Shown here in pieces: positions 35,801-46,969 of a DNA stretch of 64,000 bases (positions within the stretch are counted from its first letter, which is position 1; each line of letters starts with the position of its first letter). The stretch lies in the NCBI RefSeq assembly GCF_001659605.2, contig NC_035161.2, positions 27,699,691 to 27,763,690 on the forward strand, in the 5' to 3' direction. Both the position numbers and the translations under genes were made by a program. This DNA comes from Manihot esculenta. Its lineage: Eukaryota > Streptophyta > Magnoliopsida > Malpighiales > Euphorbiaceae. The notes under the pieces were generated by a model. The model saw only the letters and a program-made list of their open reading frames with translations. It did not search any database and was not told the DNA's origin.

Positions 35801-37237
35801 AGTTTGTGCGTGTTTGTCTGGTTGCAGGCACGTGTGTGTGTGTGAGAGAGAGTGAGAGTGAGAGTGAGGAAGAGAGAGAGACAGAGACAGAGACACCTTC
35901 TTGAGTACAGCACTAATTTCCTCATCATAATCCAATTTTGATGCCACATGAAGATCCTTGGCAGCCTCTTCCCACTGACCAAGCATTGCTCGTGCCATGC
36001 CACGAGATTTGTAGCCCTTAGCTGAATCTGGGTTAATCTGAAACAGGAAATTATCACAATTCATACAATCAGTTCAAAGTATCAAATTACACTAAGTGAC
36101 CTATTCATAATTTATAAATTGTTTAAAAACGGACATAGAGCAACTGTGCAAATAAGCTAATGAAAGCAACAACCTCAAGAGCAGCATTGGCATCCCGGAT
36201 GGCAGCATTGGGTTTCTTCATTTTGATGTAAACAGTAGCTGTAAAATATCATGTACACCCAAAACTAAACAATCAAAACAAGCAAGCACACACCAATCCC
36301 AAGCTAAGAAAACTATCACCTATAAAACCACTAATCAACAATTACCTCTGGTCGCATACATGATTGCTGAAGTCGGATTGAGGGAAATAGCCTCTGATAA
36401 GTGGTCAATTGCTTCCTCCAATTTACCTGCAGCGCAAAGAAATACCAGATTCTGCAATCATATCCTTGAAAGGCCTAAAATATCAAGCCATAAAACACCA
36501 TCTACTCACACACTCATTCTAATACCTTCAGAGATGGCCTCCGTGGCTTTGAACTTTGCCTCCTGTGAGGCCTCGCGGTTCTCCTCTGTGACTTCTACAG
36601 ACGGGTCACCCATCTGCAAACAGCCAATGCCATACGGAAACGCAAATAATTTATAAAATTCCACGAACCAAGCAAAATTAAAGGCATAAACGATGTAATT
36701 TCCCAAACAAGACCTTCTGAGGGGGATCATTATCAGGCTCGACAGTCTCGCCCTCAATCTCAATATCCGATTCGATTATCTCATCCTCCTCTTCTTCCTC
36801 TTCAGGCTCTGCTTGTGGACCTTCCTTATCTTCAATTTCCTCGTCGCTCTCCTCCACGACATAGCTCTTCTGCAATACCCCAAAGTACACCGGATATTGA
36901 AACGTGGGGAATTAAAAACACAAGCAGAAAACAATCGATTTACACATAAATGAAACTGAAAAAAAGTGAAAAAAAAAAAGTGTACCGATTTGGAGTCGGC
37001 GTGGTCGTAAGCAGAGGAAGGAAGCTTAGCGCCGAGACTGAAGGAATGAATCCCAGGAAGCCATCAATGAGAGAAAGAAAATAGATTGGGTGAAACATGA
37101 ATGAAGAAAAAGGAGAGTTTATTTTACCTCTCGAGGTAGTCGCGGAAGAAGGAGAGGGAAGGATCGCTGAGAACGGAGGGATTGGATTTGCATTGTTCGA
37201 CGAAAAGCTTGAGTTCTTTGAGTTTAGCTGCGTCCAT
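32857..37237 (-). CDS. HIP1: HSP70-interacting protein (HIP/FAM10), TPR and STI1 domains
   Basis: Eleven exons, all GT-AG: 37237-37128, 37037-36986, 36869-36714, 36613-36526, 36426-36346, 36238-36174, 36037-35897, 34507-34391, 34300-34061, 33732-33675 and 32954-32857; 1206 nt, 401 residues. The N-terminal HIP domain is residues 1-40 ([17 protein letters not shown]). An acidic linker follows (about 55-105), then three TPR repeats (about 115-230: [43 protein letters not shown]). Next come a Lys/Arg/Glu-rich helix ([13 protein letters not shown]), a GGMP-type Gly/Met/Pro repeat (about 288-340) and a C-terminal STI1/DP domain ([17 protein letters not shown]). Known family role: cytosolic cochaperone that stabilises ADP-bound HSP70. 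The order matches Arabidopsis At4g22670. All domains are intact and exon frames close, so it should be functional. Confidence 0.95.
33065..33240. repeat. Dispersed repeat with GGCGCAAAGCGCA-type motifs in HIP intron 10
   Basis: Short inverted and direct motifs (GCGCAAAGCGC, twice CCTAGGCACAAG, AAGTGCGCAAAAAAG) interrupt the AT-rich intron. They resemble the GGCGC/TAGGC small repeats common in plant genomes. The boundaries are uncertain. Confidence 0.4.
34085..34260 (-). repeat. GGMP-coding minisatellite in HIP exon 9
   Basis: About twelve degenerate 12-bp units coding for GGMP, GGFP or GGVP. Such repeats are usual in HIP proteins and likely to vary in number. Confidence 0.9.
34985..35190. 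repeat. Tandem duplication (about 105 bp x 2) in HIP intron 7
   Basis: Two adjacent copies both run from TTGTTAG(G/T)ATAGTTAGG through AGACAGCC(C)ATCAAAC to AAAAAGTTAAT, differing by a few bases and short A-run changes. Confidence 0.9.
35831..35894. repeat. GT/GA microsatellite at the HIP exon 7 donor
   Basis: (GT)n then (GAGA/GTGA)n on the plus strand, so the intron starts GTGTCTCTGTCTCTG on the minus strand. The repeat begins within 3 bp of the exon. Confidence 0.95.
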
Positions 37238-37239
37238 CT

Positions 37240-38930
37240 TCGCAGGTGGTGCGGCAGAGGTAGAAATTTTATCAAAGGAATTTTCAGATTTTGGAATGGG
37301 AAATGGGAAGGGAGTAAGGGACACTTGAAGAGACGAAGTGTAGACAAGTGTTGGACTGGGTTCTTCTAGCAGCTTCTATCATAGTTTTTCCTTTATTTTG
37401 AGAGCAAGTAGTTTTATGACTTATCCGGATTTTTTTTTATGTAAGATATGAAATTGATTAATGATAAAGAAAATAAGGCCCAAGGCCTACAATAAGCTTC
37501 TCACTCAGAAGTAAGGCTTAAGAATAACACATAACAATATAAGAGGAAATCTAAATTTAAGCCCAGTATAAAATATAAGTCTTAAAGTCCAAAGAAATAA
37601 TAAACCTAAGACCCGAAAAGAATTTGTCCTATATCTCTAATCTGACAGTAAACTCATACCTTTGAAGAAAATAAGGCTATCCATAAAGTCTAAATTTAAT
37701 ATTTTTTTCATAACTCTCGGATTTGAAATGGAAAATTTCAAATTTTTTAAATGTAAAAAATTTTAATTTTAAATGAAGTTAAAATAATGTATGATTTTAT
37801 AAAACTTTTATTGAATCATATCAAATATGGGAAAAACTTCAAGTTGCTTCAGAAACTTGATGAAATCACTTATTGATGCTTATATACGCCTCGAATGGGA
37901 TTTTCATCACCTCTTCAAACACCGAGCTGAAGCCCATGATCTTCAGATGCAGGAAGCATGTCCACCAGGAAAGTAAATTTGGTCTGGACCTAATCCACCT
38001 GAGACTGCTTTAATTACTTAACTTCAATTACTTGGCCAAAGCTAATGAAAGTGGATTAAAGTCCCAGCACAATGATATCAACCAGCCTGAATCCAATGAA
38101 CTGTCAAAATCCAGCCCAAACTGAGCCCCGTTGTTCTGATAAAGTTGCACATGGTTACTGTTCTGAATTTTTATTTTGAGCTATACAAAAATTCATGTAT
38201 TAATTAATTTTTTTTATTAAAAAAGGGAAAGAAGAGGTCATCTCTTTCTATAAAATAGCTGAGAGTCTTTTCTTTAAGTACCTTGAAGCGTCGCTTGCCA
38301 CCCACACCCGGCATACAGCTAGGCCAGACTTATTTTCTATGCCCCCAATAATTAAGCTTTATATTAATGGAGTAGTTTCCGGGTCAGATTATTCAAGTGC
38401 AAGATTCTCACATTAAAAAAAAAAAAAAAAAACTTATTTATATTGTATTCAACTACAATAAATAAAATAAAAACAATTTAAAAACAATTTTTTTTTAGTT
38501 TTACTTGGTGAAATTCATTTCCAATCTAGTAATCACATGACCCAACCATTGAAATGGAGAATCTTATCAAAATATAGAGATGATTCTATTTGGGTTTTTA
38601 CACTAAAAATTTAACTTTTTTTTTACATAATAATTTGAATTTTGAAATCGTTTAACAATTTTATCAATTAAATTTTAATCTCAATTATTTTATATATTTA
38701 TAAATTATTAATAAATTTTAAAATTCGTCAGTAATATCAATAAATTTTAAATTCAATAATAAATTTTTACATAATTTTTTATATTAAGTATTACTAATGA
38801 ATTTTTAAATTTATTAATAAATTTATTAAAATTACTAACGGATTAAAATTTATTAGTAATCTGGCAATTGTTTATAGTGTTCTGTATTTTTATAAATAAT
38901 TTTCGATGAGACTTACAATATTTTTTTTAA
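37240..38930. other. HIP promoter and intergenic region
   Basis: The first roughly 150 bp hold the HIP 5' UTR and promoter. The rest is AT-rich; 37840-38380 has balanced composition but no recognised coding motif. Confidence 0.55.
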
Positions 38931-39580
38931 ATAATTTTTGATGGAATTCACAATACATGTAGAATGTCATCTTCTGTGACAAGTAATCCTTGATTAATCT
39001 TAATTAAAGTTGTGAAACCTCCTAACTCTGAAAGCAAAACCGAGCCTGACCCCACGATTCTGCTCAAGATAGAAGAGTTGACAGACATAAATTGCCATAA
39101 ATTATATAACAACAATAACTCTTTCCCAATTAGCCTCTTGCAGGTACCTCACTTAAACAATAGCGCACTAGTTCTGATTAAGAGACCCTCCAAAGACTGC
39201 CATACCAAGGTGGAGGGTGTGACTGTAGTATCCGTATGCTTGTCACATGTGCTGCTAGGATTTTCTAACTGACACTAGAGCTGGGGCATAAGTCAGATGG
39301 TGAAACCATCTAGTGGCTTCTGAAGCACGCAGAGCCACTATTGTAGAAGTTAGTGGTACGGGAATCATCCCTACTATTATAGTGTTTGCTAATGGAACCC
39401 TCAAAATACCAACTACTTCTCCAGCAAGATCCGATAATAATGACTTGCTGCGGAGAAAGAGAACTTTCATTTTAGGAATTTTTATTGAAATTAGGAATTT
39501 TTACAATTTCAAAATTAACGAAGTGTTTTTTATTATAGAAAATGACATTCTACATGTTTTGTGGTTCCATCAAAAATTAT
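38931..39580. mobile_element. Possible fold-back element with gene-like interior
   Basis: 38931-38973 (ATAATTTTTGATGGA, ACATGTAGAATGTCAT) is repeated inverted at 39541-39580, about 40 bp at roughly 90%. The 570-bp interior is less AT-rich than the flanks and has overlapping ORFs of 70-100 codons with no recognised family. No clear target duplication was found. It could be a Mutator-like (Pack-type) or fold-back element that captured sequence. Confidence 0.4.
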
Positions 39581-39584
39581 TTTT

Positions 39585-40154
39585 AAAAAAATATAAAACA
39601 TGCCATGTCATCAAATGATACACTCATTCATCTAGAATTTAAAATTGGATAAAGTTGCAAAACACTTTCAAAATTTAGATTATTATATGAAAATAAAAAT
39701 TAACGCAAAAGTACAAAAAGATTTAAATTTTTAGTGCCAATACCCTAAATAAAATAAAATATAATCAACAAATTTAGATAATTTCAATATTCAGTTTATC
39801 CCTTATTATATCAATTCAAAGCAACACCAATGGTCTCTCACCAAAAAAAAAAATTAAATTGTGATTAATTTGCATTAAAAAAAAAACCCATAATTGGCAA
39901 GACATGAAACATAAATTTTCAACACAAATGTGATAACGATCGCATAACATAAATGTCCAAAAGTTCAATAAAATAGGAGAAGTACAGCGGCAACAATGTA
40001 AAATGTTGAAATAAGTGAGATACTAAGGAAGAGAATAACGAAAATTCTCCAAAATCAGGGAAATAAATCTCTCTAATAATACATGAACGATCTCAGCATC
40101 TATGACTATTAATATAATAATCATATCTCAATGTCAAACTTGGTAGCAGGTGGC
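39585..40154. other. AT-rich spacer
   Basis: No coding signal. Likely includes the 3' UTR of the minus-strand LTP gene at its right end. Confidence 0.6.
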
Positions 40155-40861
40155 CTAATACAATAGACAGGTAGCCAATAACAAGACTACCCCAGAAAAT
40201 CCCGTCCACGCCATTCTGCTGCCATCGTTTCCAGGCACTCCTGTCAAAATATTAAAACAATTCATTTCAGAGGAAAGGCCTGGCTAAAAATTTTAAACTT
40301 TAATCTAAAACTCTGATTGATTTCGATTCTAATGTTCACCGAACTAGTTCCGAATCTAAATCGAACGAGAGATGAAGTTGTTTTGAAGCAATAGGAGCAG
40401 AATTTTACCTGGAGGCGGGGGCACGGAAGATGGCGACTCAGCTGCATCAAAATTGTAGTAGACTATCAGTGTTGAACTAATCATTCATAAATAATTGGAA
40501 AAAAAAATCATTACAATCAAAATTTGGTTCAATTACCTTTGCTGCAAGCAGTGAGATCAGCGTTAACTCCGCATCGCCCGGTGAGTGCCAGGGCCTGAGT
40601 GATATTGATGTTTAAGCTTTGGAGTAAACCAGGTGTGTTGTAGAGGTTGCAGAGGCAGTTGATATCGTTAGTTACGGCGTCTTTGATGGAGCCACAGCAA
40701 GACTCTGGAGGGGTGGTTGTGGTGTTTAGGTAGTCGGCGCATGGGATTAGCTTCTGGCCACAAGATGCGACGTTCTGCGCCTGTGTTGTCGTTGTACTGG
40801 TGCTCACAAGGAGGATGGCCACCATCATCACCACCGTGGACATGGTTGTTGAAGAAGCCAT
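40155..40861 (-). CDS. LTPG: GPI-anchored lipid-transfer protein-like (LTPG)
   Basis: Exons 40861-40537, 40441-40409 and 40240-40155 (444 nt, 147 residues), GT-AG introns. Residues 1-27 are a signal peptide (hydrophobic VVMMVAILLVS). The eight-cysteine core is C34-x6-C41-x13-CC-x12-C-x-C71-x25-C-x8-C106, the nsLTP/AAI fold. Residues 109-125 are Ser/Pro-rich, and the last roughly 17 are hydrophobic (GVVLLLATCLLY), preceded by NDGSR, a plausible GPI attachment region. Known family role: cell-surface lipid binding, and wax or cutin export for some members. The tiny 33-nt exon 2 codes only for the Ser/Pro hinge. Reading through intron 1 would end the protein after SKGN and lose the anchor, so splicing decides between a secreted and an anchored form. 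Confidence 0.9.
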
Positions 40862-40864
40862 TTT

Positions 40865-41296
40865 CTTTGGAGTTGAGGAGAAAGAGTGGTGGGTTCTTTT
40901 ATGTCTTTCTAGTTATCTAGGTCTTCCTCTATACTTATACAAGGCCTGCAGACTGCAATAGATGTTATTTTCCTACAAGAAAAGCGAAAAAAAAAAAAAT
41001 CAATTGCATGGTTTAAAACAAAATGGAGAAAATTAACGGTCCACGTGGCAGCGATCGAAGCTAAGCTACGCTACGGTCGGAAAATAAAATTATTATATTT
41101 TTTAAGATAAACAATTATCCTTAGTCTAATTATTGAATTAGCTCTTTTTTTTTAAATATTAATTATAATGTCTATCTGACTTTAGTCTAATAAATAAAAA
41201 ATATATTATTATTCTGGAAAATGCAGATAAGTGTCTTCATAGTTAGTTAACTTAAATATAAACTAATAAAACTTTATGATTTTTATCATCTCCAAT
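40865..41296. other. Promoter side of the LTPG gene
   Basis: The minus-strand LTPG promoter should lie here. CCACGTGGCA at about 41041-41050 contains a CACGTG G-box. The rest is AT-rich. Confidence 0.5.
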
Positions 41297-41509
41297 TTAA
41301 TGCCAAAGTTGCCAACTACCTTCTAAACCTTCCTGCTTAAGCTGAATGGTTGGATGAGAAATTTTTGTGAAGGTTGAGTGTTGATTTGATTTTCTAGCAA
41401 TTTGACCATAAGAAATGTGTTGGTTTTGGACAACTTGGACTTGGTAAGATGAGGCAGCTTGTGAAGTAATTATTAGACGTACCAACAAAACCAAATATAA
41501 ATGATTCAT
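41297..41509 (-). CDS. Possible small secreted peptide (70 aa)
   Basis: From the Met at 41509 the ORF gives MNHLYLVLLVRLIITSQAA, a good signal peptide. A polar mature part of about 50 residues follows, with paired basic residues (ARKSN), SYGQ and a Trp/His end (GSWQLWH), and no cysteines. This is the size and shape of plant peptide-hormone precursors, but no known C-terminal hormone motif was recognised. A longer upstream reading to 41626 adds 39 residues without a signal peptide and is less likely. AT-rich surroundings make a chance ORF possible. Confidence 0.3.
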   Translation of the reverse strand: MNHLYLVLLVRLIITSQAASSYQVQVVQNQHISYGQIARKSNQHSTFTKISHPTIQLKQEGLEGSWQLWH

Positions 41510-43064
41510 TATAGAAGCCTTTAATTTGAAAATGAAGTTAATTAAATCAACAAGGAGATAAAATCTGGGGTGTTTGAAAATTTGACAAAAAGGAATTAAA
41601 ACTGAAGATGTTGTGGAAAGGTCCAATAAATGAATTCAATTATCAAAGGGCCAGCCAGCTAAGTAAAAAAACCTAAAATCTAGAAGCGAGAGACTATCTG
41701 GAAATGGAATGGTCTTGCTGTTGTCGGCTCAACATAATTTTAACAACATACAAACGGTCAATACACGAAATGATACGAGTCTCATTTTTACTGGTTTGCA
41801 ATAAAATACTTCTTAATTATTAAGGAAGCAAAACAACAAAGAAGTCATGTGAGTGCAGAGAGGTGTGAAACAAAGCATACGGTTTGAAATATTTATGGGG
41901 GGCTGCTTGTGAATTTTTCCACACGGATTACTCCGTAATTGCATTCCTTACGGTCAGGAAATGCGTCTGCGCGCTCCTGGCAGCATGCTCCACTATTTTC
42001 ATCTTTTCTTATCCCACGAAAAAAAGTTATGGAACTAGAACTCGAGACTTTAAAATTGAGAGTTATACCTTTTATTTTTAAATTAAAATTAAACAATAAA
42101 AAATAAATTATTTCAATGAAAAATATTTTTTAAATACAAATCATTTCTCACAAATAAATAAAAACTTAAAAATATTAAGAAACTTAATAAATAACTCAAT
42201 TTTAAAAATAAAAACTATTAAAATAATTACTATAAATTTAGTTATAATAAATTTCGTGACTTAAAAGAGCAATATATTCTTTTTAATATCTTTTTTTTTA
42301 AAGCAATTCTATTTTAATATCTTATATGTAGTAAATATTCAATATTTTTAGATTACTCTACTATATTTTGATTTATGTGGCAATATCCTAGTTCCGCTGA
42401 TACCATTGACAACAATTTAAATTTTGTTAAAATAAATTTTAAATTTATGATAATATATTTTTAAAAATATTTTATTTAGTAATTAATAAAATTTTAATTT
42501 TAATTATATTTTTCATATATTAAAAATAAACTCAATATAATAACTACATATCGTATAATTTTATATTAATTTTTTTTAAAAAAATAAACTCAATATAATC
42601 AGAGAAGTTACCCACAATCACCCATCTAGCATTCTTTATCAGCATATTCAAACCAGAAACTTATACCTGCAAAGGAGATTATAATAACATCAATAAGATT
42701 TGTTTTGAAGTATTTTATAAGGAAATCGATAAAAGCTAGAGGCCCATAACCAGGAAATTATAAGAAAGTAGTAATATCCATAAAGTCAAGTTGGGCTTAA
42801 AATCCCCCAACTGTTTATTTACTATTTAGTAAATTAAGCCCATCTTAACAAACGGGCTAAAGGGCGAAGGCCATCAGCCATCCACATTTTCCACATCGAA
42901 CGGCACAGATGAGGCCTGTGCCCCCATGTATATAAATGTACAAATCTGACGGTTGTAATCCCCGCCATCAACAGCACTACCGAACTGAAACAAGCTCCCA
43001 CTTTTAGATAAACGGATAACATAATACTGCAGAATTCCTGCTTCAGCTTCCCGAAGGGCTATCA
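41510..43064. other. AT-rich intergenic region
   Basis: No gene supported. The part 42840-43064 becomes GC-richer and is presumably promoter and 5' UTR of the next gene. Confidence 0.6.
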
Positions 43065-45008
43065 ATGGCCGCTCTTAGTCTCGGCATCGCCACCTCCACC
43101 ATCGTCACCGTCCGTACAAGGCCAATAACAAGAACCACTCCCAGGCCTCGAATCTCCTGCATTGGATTTGTAACTTTCTTCAAAATTCTACTTTTCCGCT
43201 TTCATTTTCTACTTCTCTTTGTTTCCTTCAAGTTTTTTTATAATATCGTTATGCGAAGGAAGGATCCAGAGGGGTTATTTGGTCCTCCACAGACGGGCCA
43301 CATCGCCCGACGCGAGTTCAAAAGACGCCTGGAGAGAGACGCCGAGCTTCGTGAGGCCTTAGAGCAACAAGCCCACGAAGAGAAAGAGCGTCGTCGAGCT
43401 CTTCGCCGAGTAATTTTATATACTGAACTTTCACTTCTTCGTGTTTGTAATTATGATTATTCATGCTTTTTGTGATTATTTCTTATTGGGCTAGTCTCGG
43501 GTTATGCCGGATACTCCAGCGGAGCTTGTAGAGTACTTTCTTGACACTGAGGCTCAGGAGATTGAGTTTGAGATCTCGAGGATGAGACCCAGGTTAGTTC
43601 CTACTGCTATTGTACAGAATATGTTTGAGAGTTTGCTTCTTACAACATAATTTGAAAATATCAAGTAAAGTTTGCTGACCCATATGGCCTGTAGGAGGAT
43701 GGATGACGACTCTAATTAGTTTGTTAGTTGTTTGTGTCAAGGGTGCTAATAGAGAGTGATTTAAAATTAATCTTAGCAAGTTTTTAGTCATAATAAAACT
43801 GACAAACTACAATGCCAAACAAGCACCAAGTCTAAGCAAGCTAGGAGTGGAGAATCAACTTCAATTAAGCAGCTTCAAATGCACATAACACATGAACTTC
43901 TCTATAAGCTGACCTTAAGTTAATTCTAATTTAGTTACCTTTTTTTCCCACCCATTTTGATTTTTTTTTTCTTTCTCATTTGGCCTTTCATTGCTGCAAT
44001 TGATTATGCCATATTTCGGATTCTAAATATGATCTATAAGCAGTGCGGTTCCCTTCAACTTATTCCCTCTGTAGCATTGTCATTTGCTTTCACTATGAAT
44101 CAATTTATTATTTTTTCCTCCTTAATATAAGAATTCTCAGGTAAATAATGCCATATGAATCTTGAACACATGAAATTTCCAGATTGAATCAGGAATTTTT
44201 CTCGCATCTGCAATTTGAATTGGGGCAGCTTCGGTTTGCTGTTTCAAAAACAGAGGTCTGTTCTTCAAATTACATGGGAGTTACATTCTATTTGCATTAC
44301 AAAACCAAGCAAATGTTTTCAAAATTGATGCCTTTTCAGGATATGGAGGACAGATTGATTGAGCTGGAAGCACTACAGAAGGCTCTACTGGAAGGCACAG
44401 GTCAGTGGTCTCATCAAACTGTTGCTTTGAAGAATTAAAATTTGCTTTCTTCTTGAAAAGTGATCCGTCCTGGTTCATTGTCCCACTACAGAAGCCTATG
44501 ATAAAATGCAAGGTGAACTTGTAAAGGCAAGGAACAACTTAACCAGAATCTTGACTTCGAAGGATGTGAAAGCAACTGTATGCATTACTATTTTCACTCA
44601 TTCAGCCTTTAATTATATACTTTCTGCATAATTATGTTTACTCTATGGCTTTTTCTATTTATGCTAGTTGTTAGAGATGGTTGAGAAGAATGAAATTAAC
44701 AGATCCTTGTTGACACTTCTTGATGAAAATATATCAAGTGCCAACCAAAGCAATCAGGTGTGACCTTTAGATGAAATTTTCTCAGTATATGCCTCTCTCT
44801 TTCTCTCTCTTCTCAATTTTTTTATTGTGGTAGAGGAGCATTAGCACCATATTGATGCTATATATAATCATGTAGCTAACATGCTTAAATTATAGCCTGC
44901 TTTTAAATGCCTAACTTTACACCACACATGATCTGTACCCTGCAGAAAGAAGCAGCAGCTTACATGGAAAAGCTTCGTGCAGCAATGCTTAAGTACATTA
45001 CAGTTTAG
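43065..45008 (+). CDS. Plastid-targeted coiled-coil conserved plant protein
   Basis: Eight exons: 43065-43169, 43263-43409, 43495-43592, 44183-44255, 44340-44400, 44492-44577, 44668-44757 and 44946-45008; 723 nt, 240 residues, frames closing at every GT-AG junction. Residues 1-35 are rich in Ser/Thr/Arg/Pro with few acids and end in RISCIG, typical of a chloroplast transit peptide. Then come DPEGLFGPPQTGH, a charged helix (FKRRLERDAELREAL), EFFSHLQFELGQLRFAVSKT and long predicted coiled coil to the end (DRLIELEALQKALLEGT, LVKARNNLTRIL). I recognise the layout as a conserved, little-studied plant family but cannot give it a function. The exon 2 acceptor (GAAGGAAG|GAT) is purine-rich, so intron 1 is the least certain. 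Because intron 1 has no stop, retaining it would keep the frame. Confidence 0.85.
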
Positions 45009-46290
45009 CAATCGATGGTGTATATTACCTGTCAAGTTGACTGCAGTTATTGAGATGAATTTGACTCTAGGTTCATTCAATAGGTTAAATTTTGAGCCAA
45101 AAAGTTGAAGGAAATAGATGAAATATTGTATAGAGTCCTGCTTTGTGACTACTTCATAGTATGCGTTGTAGCTTCTGACACTCCTGCCGCAAGATTGGAA
45201 ATGGTACTGAAATAGAAATTTTTGTTACAGTTAATTTTTTTCTTGGTTGAACATTATCACGCTTAAGATTGATCTCATGTGCATTATACAGACTGTCTCA
45301 GATGCCTCAACCATCATAGCATGTGCATGCATTTGTCAGAAACAGTTGAGTAGCCCTTATGAGCAACAGTTATTTAAAAATGAGTGCGTTCACTAGGAAT
45401 GCAATTAAAACTTAAAAGACATTAAGTTCTAAGAAATATGGTATTTGTTTGGTGGACTTCAAATTCAGTTACGTGTTTATGTTATAGGCTGACTACCTGG
45501 CTGTTGGTTTCAGGAAATAGTGAAGCCTTGCCTCTTAGCAGTCAGAAATAAGAACAATTTAATTGAGAATCAACTGCAAAAAATCTACTTGCTTGCCTAT
45601 TAGCTAAAAGGATAAGGTGTAAACCTTAAGTTTCCCTACAAATTCTATAAAACAAAAAGATTAGTTGAGACACCGACGAAGGCGCAATCTATGACCGGAC
45701 CGATAATGAGGAAAGTCAGAAAGCGAAACAATTCTTTTAAAGGGAACTCGAGTCGTGAATTTCTTGGGGTTGCTGATTTGATCATCTAGTTTAGAGATTG
45801 GAGCTTCTCACTGATGGTTGATGCATAACATCCTAACACTGGAGATCCTGCTGACTAACATCTTGGTTTCATAGTCAATATGAAAATGCATAATGGAGTG
45901 CCTGTTGTTGGATTGACTTGGAAACACATAAAACAGGGTGATGGATTTTTTATGGTTTCTTCTGAAAAACCAGCAGTACACATGGTAGAGTTGATTGCTT
46001 AATCTTGCTTTTTTTGGTGGTTTCGTCCCTAACTGGACTCGGCTCTGCCGGTTGAAGACCACCGACACCGAGTGCTTTGTAGAGGTTAGGCACCGAAGAA
46101 AAGTGAAAACTTGGACGGAAACTTCCAATTCACTAATTAGGCACATTGAAAGTGAAGAGAATAAACCGAACAAAGAGAAAAAGTTTAATGGGAGCAAAGG
46201 ATTATTGAGACAGAGAAAAGAAGGTAAGGGCATGTGACTTCTTTTATTTAATTTAGAAGAAGGTGGATACCTCACAACTCCCTTTTTAAG
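45009..46290. other. Intergenic region before the first PMEI
   Basis: The first roughly 200 bp are 3' UTR of the preceding gene. ORFs at 45808-46275 (-) and 45995-46237 (+) overlap each other and lack motifs. The PMEI promoter lies at the right end. Confidence 0.55.
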
Positions 46291-46293
46291 AAC

Positions 46294-46301
46294 TCTATAA
46301 A
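46294..46301 (+). promoter_or_regulatory. TATA box of PMEI copy 1
   Basis: CTATAAAT about 60 bp upstream of the ATG, the same spacing as in the two other PMEI genes. Confidence 0.7.
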
Positions 46302-46356
46302 TGTTAACTTCCTTGCTTTCATCATTCCATCTGGATCATTCTTATCCTTCAAAACA

Positions 46357-46965
46357 ATGGCAAGGCTTCTCCTTTCCCTGCTAGTTCTCTCCTTCGCCAT
46401 GTCCATGGCTGGCATTGCAGGTTCTGCCTCAAGCCCCAGAGACTTCATCAAGGCCTCATGCAAGGCCACACGCTATCCTGATTTGTGTGTCCAATGTCTT
46501 TCAGGATATGCTAACGCAATTCAACAAAATGAGCAACATCTAGCTCTAACTGCCTTGTCTGTGAGTCTAGCCAGGGCTAGATCAGCTGCTGCATTTGTCA
46601 CCAAGCTTACTAAAGTTAGGAGGATAAAACCAAGAGAGAATCAAGCTGTGAAGGACTGCATAGAGAATATGGGTGATAGTGTGGATCGACTTAGCCAGTC
46701 AATCACGGAACTGGGCCATCTGGGGCAAGCTGTTGGTCAGGACTTTGTGCGGCTTATAAGCAACGTGCAGACATGGGTTAGTGCTGCCATAACTGATCAA
46801 AGCACTTGCCTTGATGGCTTTGCTGGCCGCTTCATGGATGGAAATGTGAAGATTGCCGTCAAGCGCAGGGTTACCAATGCTGCACAAGTCACTAGCAATG
46901 CACTTGCATTGGTTAACCACTTTGCATCTAGGCATCACACATCTGCATGTGGTGAAAAGCCTTAG
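46357..46965 (+). CDS. PMEI: Pectin methylesterase/invertase inhibitor, copy 1
   Basis: Intronless, 202 residues. Residues 1-24 are a signal peptide (LLLSLLVLSFAMSM). The PMEI four-helix domain follows, with the diagnostic disulfide pair spaced C-x8-C (CKATRYPDLC), then AVKDCIENMGDSVDRL and VQTWVSAAITDQSTCLDGF for the second pair. A short tail HHTSACGEKP adds a fifth-type cysteine. Known role: apoplastic protein that binds and blocks pectin methylesterase (or acid invertase) and so tunes wall stiffness. The family cannot be split into PMEI and invertase inhibitor by sequence alone. It is clearly older than the other two copies, with roughly half of its residues shared. Confidence 0.93.
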   Translation: MARLLLSLLVLSFAMSMAGIAGSASSPRDFIKASCKATRYPDLCVQCLSGYANAIQQNEQHLALTALSVSLARARSAAAFVTKLTKVRRIKPRENQAVKDCIENMGDSVDRLSQSITELGHLGQAVGQDFVRLISNVQTWVSAAITDQSTCLDGFAGRFMDGNVKIAVKRRVTNAAQVTSNALALVNHFASRHHTSACGEKP

Positions 46966-46969
46966 TTTT

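Noticed and set aside
36940..37369. ORFs of 90-135 codons at the HIP 5' end
   Set aside because: They cross the HIP exon 1-2 introns in other frames; the spliced HIP frame explains the region.
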